Source of the DNA: Mangrovibacterium diazotrophicum
GTDB taxonomy: Bacteria > Bacteroidota > Bacteroidia > Bacteroidales > Prolixibacteraceae
Length of the DNA stretch: 64,000 nucleotides
NCBI RefSeq assembly: GCF_003610535.1
Contig: NZ_RAPN01000001.1
Span: 1-64,000 of the forward strand
Reading direction: 5' to 3'
Below the pieces are notes generated by a model. It was not told where the DNA came from, did no database searches, and saw only the letters and a list, made by a program, of their open reading frames with translations. Shown one piece after another: positions 59,931 to 64,000 of this stretch (positions are counted from its first letter, which is position 1; the number at the start of each line of letters is the position of its first letter). The translations under genes were made by a program, and so were the position numbers.

Positions 59931-62849
59931 ATGAAAAAAATAAACAGGACTAGGCTTAAGTCACTCATAATGAGTGTTTTTAGTTTTATTTTTTTCTTAG
60001 TTTTTTTACAACTTCATTCGAATGCGGGTGCTCAGGGATCGAAGACAGCAGTTTCACTGGAGGATACTATTAAAGCAAAGCAATATAATAAAGAAGGTAT
60101 TTTAGCTGGTCGGCTGGGCGATTTTGAATTATCGAGAGATTATTTTGAAAAACTTAAGGAAATTAGAGAAATACAGTACGGTGCAAATTCGCATAGGCTA
60201 GCGGGGACGCTTATTAATATTGGTATTCAAAATAAGAACTTAGGGGATTACGACAAAGCTATTGATGATTACTTAGAGGCTGAAAAACTATACATCCGTG
60301 AATATTCCTCGGAGTATCCTAGATTGGGCTTTGTTTATGGAAACTTGAGTACTATCTATAAGATTAAAGGAGATTATTTAAAAAGCTATGAATATAGCGT
60401 AAATGCATTAAGGTTATTTTCGAAGGAACCTGATCATTATTATTCAGGGATGATATTATCTCAAGCTGGTATTGCAGAATCGTTGTTCTCATTAAAACGA
60501 TATGAAGAGGCGATCAAACTATGCGAAGAGCACATGGGGCAGGTTACCGATGACGTCAAATACTACTACTCCAGTTTGCTTGCAAGGATCTATTCAGAGC
60601 TTGGTGAAATAGATCTGGCTGAGCAATATTACCACGAGACGTTTGCTCTGCAAAAAAAGACTGGAGGAATTAACAGTTACGATTTAGGTATTGAATATAC
60701 GGATTACGTCAAGTTTTTACTTTCAATAAAAAAATATGACGATATTCCTCGTTATAATGATTTGTCGGAGGAGATAATCGCAAAATACTTTACAAAGAAA
60801 AGCATTCAGTATGCGTCAGTCATGCTAAACTACGCTGATTATTACTCATTGCGATATTCTGAAGCCAGTTATTTGTCTGACTTTAATCTGAAAAAGCAGG
60901 ATGATTTCTACAAAGCGCTGGATTTTTATCAAAAATCAATTATCGCAGCAACAGGTACATTTGAGAATACAGATCCTAAATCCAATCCGACGGTTGAGCA
61001 GTCTGTTTCAGAACTTCAGTTGTTGGAAATACTGAAGAAAAAAGCGCAGTGTTTTTCAGCATTGGGAGATCTGAAACTGAATATGAATAAAAAGAACGAA
61101 GCGGTTGACTATTACAAATCGGGGCTTGATGCGATGGAGTTGGCAATAGAATTGGTTCATCAGATCAGGACGGGGTTTGTTTCCGAAGATAGTCGACTTT
61201 TTCTTTCGGAAAACCAGCAGTCAACTTTCGTAGAAGCGGTGAATTTAAGTTATAAACTTTACAAGCAAACAGGAGATGAGTCGTACGTAGCAAAAGGTTT
61301 TGAGCTGACAGAGAAAAGTAAGTCGGCAAGCTTTCTCGCGGCAGTGAAAGATTCCAGGGCAAAACAATTTGGCGGCATCCCGGATAGCTTACAGAGTCGG
61401 GAAGATGTACTAAAAATCAATATCTCCAATTATAAGCAAATGCTATATGAAGAGAGTCAGCAGGAAAGCCCGGATTCAATAAAATTGGCATTATATAGTA
61501 GTAAGGTATTCTACTACTCGGAGAAATACACTCAACTGGTGCAGTTATTAGAAGATTCGTTTCCGAATTATTACTCGTTCAAATATGCTAATGAAGTCGC
61601 CAATCTGGATGAAATCAGGAATCGTATAAAAAATCACGATGCAATTGTTGAATATTTAATTGATGAACCTAAGGAGGGGCAGTATTCAGGGGGCTTGTTC
61701 CGGTTTGTTATCACAAACAAGGAGTTTAGTTTTTCAAGGACACCAATTGATTCTACATTTATGAATCGAATTGAATTTGTCTACCAGTTCTTGACCAGTT
61801 CGAATTATCAGTACACTACAAAAGCGGATTATCAGCACTACGCTGGATCAGCATATGAATTATATCGAGACTTGTTCGCTAATTTGAATCAAGACCTGGA
61901 AGGAAAGAATTTGGTGGTTATTCCGGACGATAAATTATCGTACATCCCGTTTGACGCTTTGTTGTACGAGCAGCCAGACACATCGGTGATGAACTTTCGG
62001 AATTTACCTTACTTGATCAAGAAGCATTCGATTAGCTATACTTACTCGACGACGTTGCTGTTTGAATATTTTGAGCAGAAGAAAAAAGCAGATCATGGTC
62101 TTTTAGCCTTCGCTCCGAGTTATGTGAATGATAATCGGGATTACACGGAAGTCGCTGAATTTCGGGCGGGTTTGTTGCCGTTGCAGGCTGTTGATAAAGA
62201 AGTCGAGTATGTCAGTGAATTTATGAGTGGTGATATTTTTAAGGACTCGTTGGCACAAGAGACTCGTTTTAAACAATTGGCTAAAGATTACGATGTCTTG
62301 CACCTGGCTATGCATACGATCATGAATGACACTTTGCCAATGTATTCGAAACTGGCCTTTGCGAAGCCCACGGCGGACGAAAAAGAAGACGATGGTTGGT
62401 TGAATACCAGCGAAATTTATAATATGCAGCTAAACGCCCGAATGGCCGTGCTTAGTGCGTGTAACACAGGTAGCGGAAAGATGCAAAAAGGGGAAGGTGT
62501 AATGAGCTTGGCTCGCGGATTCTTGTATGCCGGTTGTCCCTCTATAATAATGACGCTTTGGGAAGTTGAAGATGAGTCGGGAGCTGAAATTATGCGGAGT
62601 TTTTACCGATTCCTTTCCAATGGTAAAAATAAAGCTGATGCACTGCGATTGGCGAAACTGGAGCATATCGAAAATGCAGATCCTTTGAAGGCGCATCCTC
62701 ACTTTTGGTTGGCCTATGTTGCCGTAGGTAATACATCTCCTCTGTTTATGGGAAAAGACCTTTATTTTATCGGAATCGTCGTTGTAATCATCCTTGCATT
62801 GGTGGTAGATCAGCTGAGACGCAGAAAAAAGAAGATACGTAATGGATAG
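59931..62849 (+). CDS. Membrane-anchored TPR-CHAT (caspase-like) protease
   Basis: 972 residues. Signal peptide with core SLIMSVFSFIFFLVFLQL (about 12-29), then a long TPR array (about 50-420: GILAGRLGDFELSRDYFEKL, GIQNKNLGDYDKAIDDYLEA and more), a helical linker, and the CHAT domain (about 690-935) with catalytic His795 in HLAMHT and Cys844 in LSACNTGSG. A C-terminal transmembrane helix (about 945-961) with a basic tail (RRRKKKIRNG) anchors it with TPR and CHAT outside the cytoplasm. CHAT proteases are caspase relatives; TPR-CHAT Csx29 of type III-E CRISPR cuts Csx30. The substrate here is unknown. Divergent from the GG-peptide gene, convergent with an ECF sigma gene. Confidence 0.9.
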   Translation: MKKINRTRLKSLIMSVFSFIFFLVFLQLHSNAGAQGSKTAVSLEDTIKAKQYNKEGILAGRLGDFELSRDYFEKLKEIREIQYGANSHRLAGTLINIGIQNKNLGDYDKAIDDYLEAEKLYIREYSSEYPRLGFVYGNLSTIYKIKGDYLKSYEYSVNALRLFSKEPDHYYSGMILSQAGIAESLFSLKRYEEAIKLCEEHMGQVTDDVKYYYSSLLARIYSELGEIDLAEQYYHETFALQKKTGGINSYDLGIEYTDYVKFLLSIKKYDDIPRYNDLSEEIIAKYFTKKSIQYASVMLNYADYYSLRYSEASYLSDFNLKKQDDFYKALDFYQKSIIAATGTFENTDPKSNPTVEQSVSELQLLEILKKKAQCFSALGDLKLNMNKKNEAVDYYKSGLDAMELAIELVHQIRTGFVSEDSRLFLSENQQSTFVEAVNLSYKLYKQTGDESYVAKGFELTEKSKSASFLAAVKDSRAKQFGGIPDSLQSREDVLKINISNYKQMLYEESQQESPDSIKLALYSSKVFYYSEKYTQLVQLLEDSFPNYYSFKYANEVANLDEIRNRIKNHDAIVEYLIDEPKEGQYSGGLFRFVITNKEFSFSRTPIDSTFMNRIEFVYQFLTSSNYQYTTKADYQHYAGSAYELYRDLFANLNQDLEGKNLVVIPDDKLSYIPFDALLYEQPDTSVMNFRNLPYLIKKHSISYTYSTTLLFEYFEQKKKADHGLLAFAPSYVNDNRDYTEVAEFRAGLLPLQAVDKEVEYVSEFMSGDIFKDSLAQETRFKQLAKDYDVLHLAMHTIMNDTLPMYSKLAFAKPTADEKEDDGWLNTSEIYNMQLNARMAVLSACNTGSGKMQKGEGVMSLARGFLYAGCPSIIMTLWEVEDESGAEIMRSFYRFLSNGKNKADALRLAKLEHIENADPLKAHPHFWLAYVAVGNTSPLFMGKDLYFIGIVVVIILALVVDQLRRRKKKIRNG

Positions 62850-62856
62850 CCCAATA

Positions 62857-62897
62857 ATAAAAAAGTCTTCATGGATTCCATGAAGACTTTTTTATTG
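62857..62897. terminator. Bidirectional terminator between CHAT and sigma genes
   Basis: AATAAAAAAGTCTTCATGGA and its perfect complement (62857-62897) form a stem of about 19 bp with A- and T-runs at the base, so it can terminate both convergent genes. Confidence 0.92.
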
Positions 62898-62915
62898 GTA
62901 CCGAGTAAAACGATT

Positions 62916-63500
62916 TTACAGGTTATTCTCCAATATCTTTTTGTATTCAATGTCTTGTTTAATACTTTTTACCAAGTATTCTTTGCACTTGTATTTGCGT
63001 TTCTTTGCGTACTTTTCGCTTTGGAATCCCATGACTTGAGCGATTTGTTTTAGCGGAACTTTATCGAAGAACATCTGAAGTACTTTTTGGCAGTCAGTTC
63101 CCAGGTTCTTAAAATGCTTTTGATACAAACGATATTTTTCGTTCATATCTGCTGTGGCTTCAAAAGCATTGTCGTAAATATCCGCGTGAAATTCGTGGTT
63201 GTCTTGAATCTTTTCACGTTCGTTTTTGCGCTTTTCAAGCTGTTTTAGCCAAAGAAAGCGACAAACAGAGTACAGGTATGTCTCGAATGAACAATCCAGC
63301 ACCAAATCGTTCGATTTCAGTTTACGATAAATAATAATGATCGCTTCCTGAAAAATATCATTCGAGTCGTCATCATCTCCACTATTCTTTTTGATAAAGA
63401 AATTGATTTTATAAAAGAAGTTTTTATAAATGTATTGGAGAATTAAGTTATCATTCCTAAGAATCCCGTGCAGGAGTTCTTCATTCGTATAGTTTACCAT
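62916..63500 (-). CDS. ECF-type sigma-70 family factor
   Basis: 194 residues from the ATG at 63500. Region 2 covers about 15-85 (LILQYIYKNFFYKINFFIKK, DSNDIFQEAIIIIYRKL) and region 4 about 125-180 (DCQKVLQMFFDKVPLKQIAQVMGF, with a basic recognition helix KYAKKRKYKCKEYL). It is more divergent than the FecI-like factor at 13069 and has an Asp/Asn-rich loop in region 2 (SGDDDDSND). It is the only sigma gene near the proteins with anti-sigma-like modules, and its 3' end faces the CHAT gene, which makes it the likely partner, by inference. Confidence 0.85.
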   Translation of the reverse strand: MVNYTNEELLHGILRNDNLILQYIYKNFFYKINFFIKKNSGDDDDSNDIFQEAIIIIYRKLKSNDLVLDCSFETYLYSVCRFLWLKQLEKRKNEREKIQDNHEFHADIYDNAFEATADMNEKYRLYQKHFKNLGTDCQKVLQMFFDKVPLKQIAQVMGFQSEKYAKKRKYKCKEYLVKSIKQDIEYKKILENNL

Positions 63501-63501
63501 A

Positions 63502-63678
63502 TCATTCTCTTTCTGAATTTAAAAAAATTAAAGCCCCAGATTCAACTAATACAATAGAGGAAATCAAGCAATCCAAATTCTTTTGAAATTCCTGGTTAAA
63601 TATGTCTATAAATTGTTTAAAAAACAAGTAGATAGAGGCAAAATTTTTGTTGAGAAGTGCTGGTGATTTAGGATTCAT
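63502..63678 (-). CDS. Possible small protein directly upstream of the ECF sigma gene
   Basis: 58 codons from an ATG at 63678 to a TGA one base before the sigma start codon, so the two could be translationally coupled. The sequence (for example FASIYLFFKQFIDIF) has no known motif or clear signal, and its AT-rich composition is like non-coding DNA here. It may be part of the sigma leader rather than a gene. Confidence 0.25.
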   Translation of the reverse strand: MNPKSPALLNKNFASIYLFFKQFIDIFNQEFQKNLDCLISSIVLVESGALIFLNSERE

Positions 63679-63857
63679 TAACAAACTGAAGTAGATTAAT
63701 GAGTTGATTGCTATAGATTTCAGCCATTTACTATAACACTATTTATTTTGTTAATTCTTTCTCTGAATTTCTTAATGTTTACCTAGAAAGCTTTATTCGA
63801 TAGGGATTTTTATACCGAGCGGGGCAATCGGGGTGGTGGGATAGGGAGATAAAAAAT

Positions 63858-63885
63858 AAAAGGTAGACCCTCTGGCCTACCTTTT
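63858..63885 (+). terminator. Hairpin near the right edge, possible attenuator
   Basis: AAAAGGTAG (63858-63866) pairs with CTACCTTTT (63877-63885). It is preceded by AAAAAAT and followed 28 bp later by ATGAAAAAAAACGTATCAC, a 13-codon open frame (63922-63963). The stretch 63679-64000 otherwise holds no recognised gene; it is probably the leader of a plus-strand gene beyond the window. Confidence 0.55.
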
Positions 63886-64000
63886 CTCACTAAACTAACT
63901 AACCTAACTAAACCTAAACTTATGAAAAAAAACGTATCACAAAGATATGCTCTAAAACAGTAAAAGAGTTGAAAAATTTGTTAATTGATGTTAAAAGAGT

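Larger units (their letters stand above)
57249..60023. repeat. Direct duplication, right copy (period 2,918 bp)
   Basis: Right-hand copy of the segment at 54331-57105. It starts inside the methyltransferase fragment and continues into the intact CHAT gene. The terminator, anti-sigma-like gene, spacer and GG-peptide gene are repeated with no difference I can see. Confidence 0.95.

Noticed and set aside
54331-60023. Duplication as a transposable element
   Set aside because: There is no transposase and no terminal inverted repeat, and the ends fall inside the methyltransferase and CHAT genes, which fits segmental recombination instead.

Overview
The window looks like a chromosomal segment of a member of the Bacteroidota, probably a marine or anaerobic Marinilabiliales/Prolixibacteraceae-type bacterium. 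The signs are a FecI/FecR-controlled SusC/SusD pair, promoters of the Bacteroidota type (TTTG, about 19-21 nt, TAnnTTTG), few Shine-Dalgarno sequences, DUF3822 next to rsmD, and many lipoproteins. The family-level placement is inference. No rRNA, tRNA, CRISPR array or insertion sequence was recognised.

Left edge (1-2.9 kb): a tyrosine recombinase gene whose 3' end faces an integron-like cassette. The cassette holds a HEPN-type protein and is flanked by two attC-like structured sites; a second cassette gene runs off the window. Behind the recombinase lies a mirror-arranged array of CGAGTA motifs at an exact 21-bp period. From 2.8 to 6.6 kb: a conserved helical protein, an exported TPR protein and DNA polymerase IV. 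From 6.7 to 12.2 kb: a molybdenum locus (ModE-like regulator, OprO/P-like porin, modA, modB, modC, and a nitrogenase-associated ArsC-fold protein). It has a ModE-like operator, a 12 x 7-bp minisatellite and a long hairpin in its spacers. From 12.2 to 13.0 kb there is no gene, but a strongly structured minus-strand RNA of about 510 nt with promoter and terminator. From 13 to 20 kb: ECF sigma, FecR, SusC (with STN domain) and SusD.

The middle (20-54.6 kb) is mostly core metabolism and housekeeping. It starts with a four-gene operon acn-idh-icd-gltA, in which aconitase, one isocitrate dehydrogenase and citrate synthase are mitochondrial-like and two unrelated isocitrate dehydrogenases of predicted opposite cofactor preference sit side by side. 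Then follow an oxidoreductase, rsmD, DUF3822, a RecD-like helicase, a C1B peptidase, a GH29 fucosidase, STAS-rnz, rpsA, rfbD, a phosphohexomutase, an M13 peptidase, guaA, a small ABC system, a GH2 lipoprotein, a carboxy-terminal protease, pnuC with a NadR-type kinase, cysK-cysE and a THUMP methyltransferase.

The right end (54.3-63.5 kb) is the most unusual part: a 2,918-bp direct duplication carrying two identical genes for a membrane protein with repeated anti-sigma-like modules and C-terminal TPRs, plus two identical tiny genes for a 43-residue double-glycine peptide that are too short for ordinary gene calling. It is followed by a membrane-anchored TPR-CHAT (caspase-like) protease and a convergent ECF sigma factor. 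Together these suggest a protease / anti-sigma / sigma circuit with a GG-leader peptide. The layout resembles the CHAT protease-Csx30-sigma logic of type III-E CRISPR systems but has no CRISPR component. This functional reading is inference from domain content, topology and neighbourhood.
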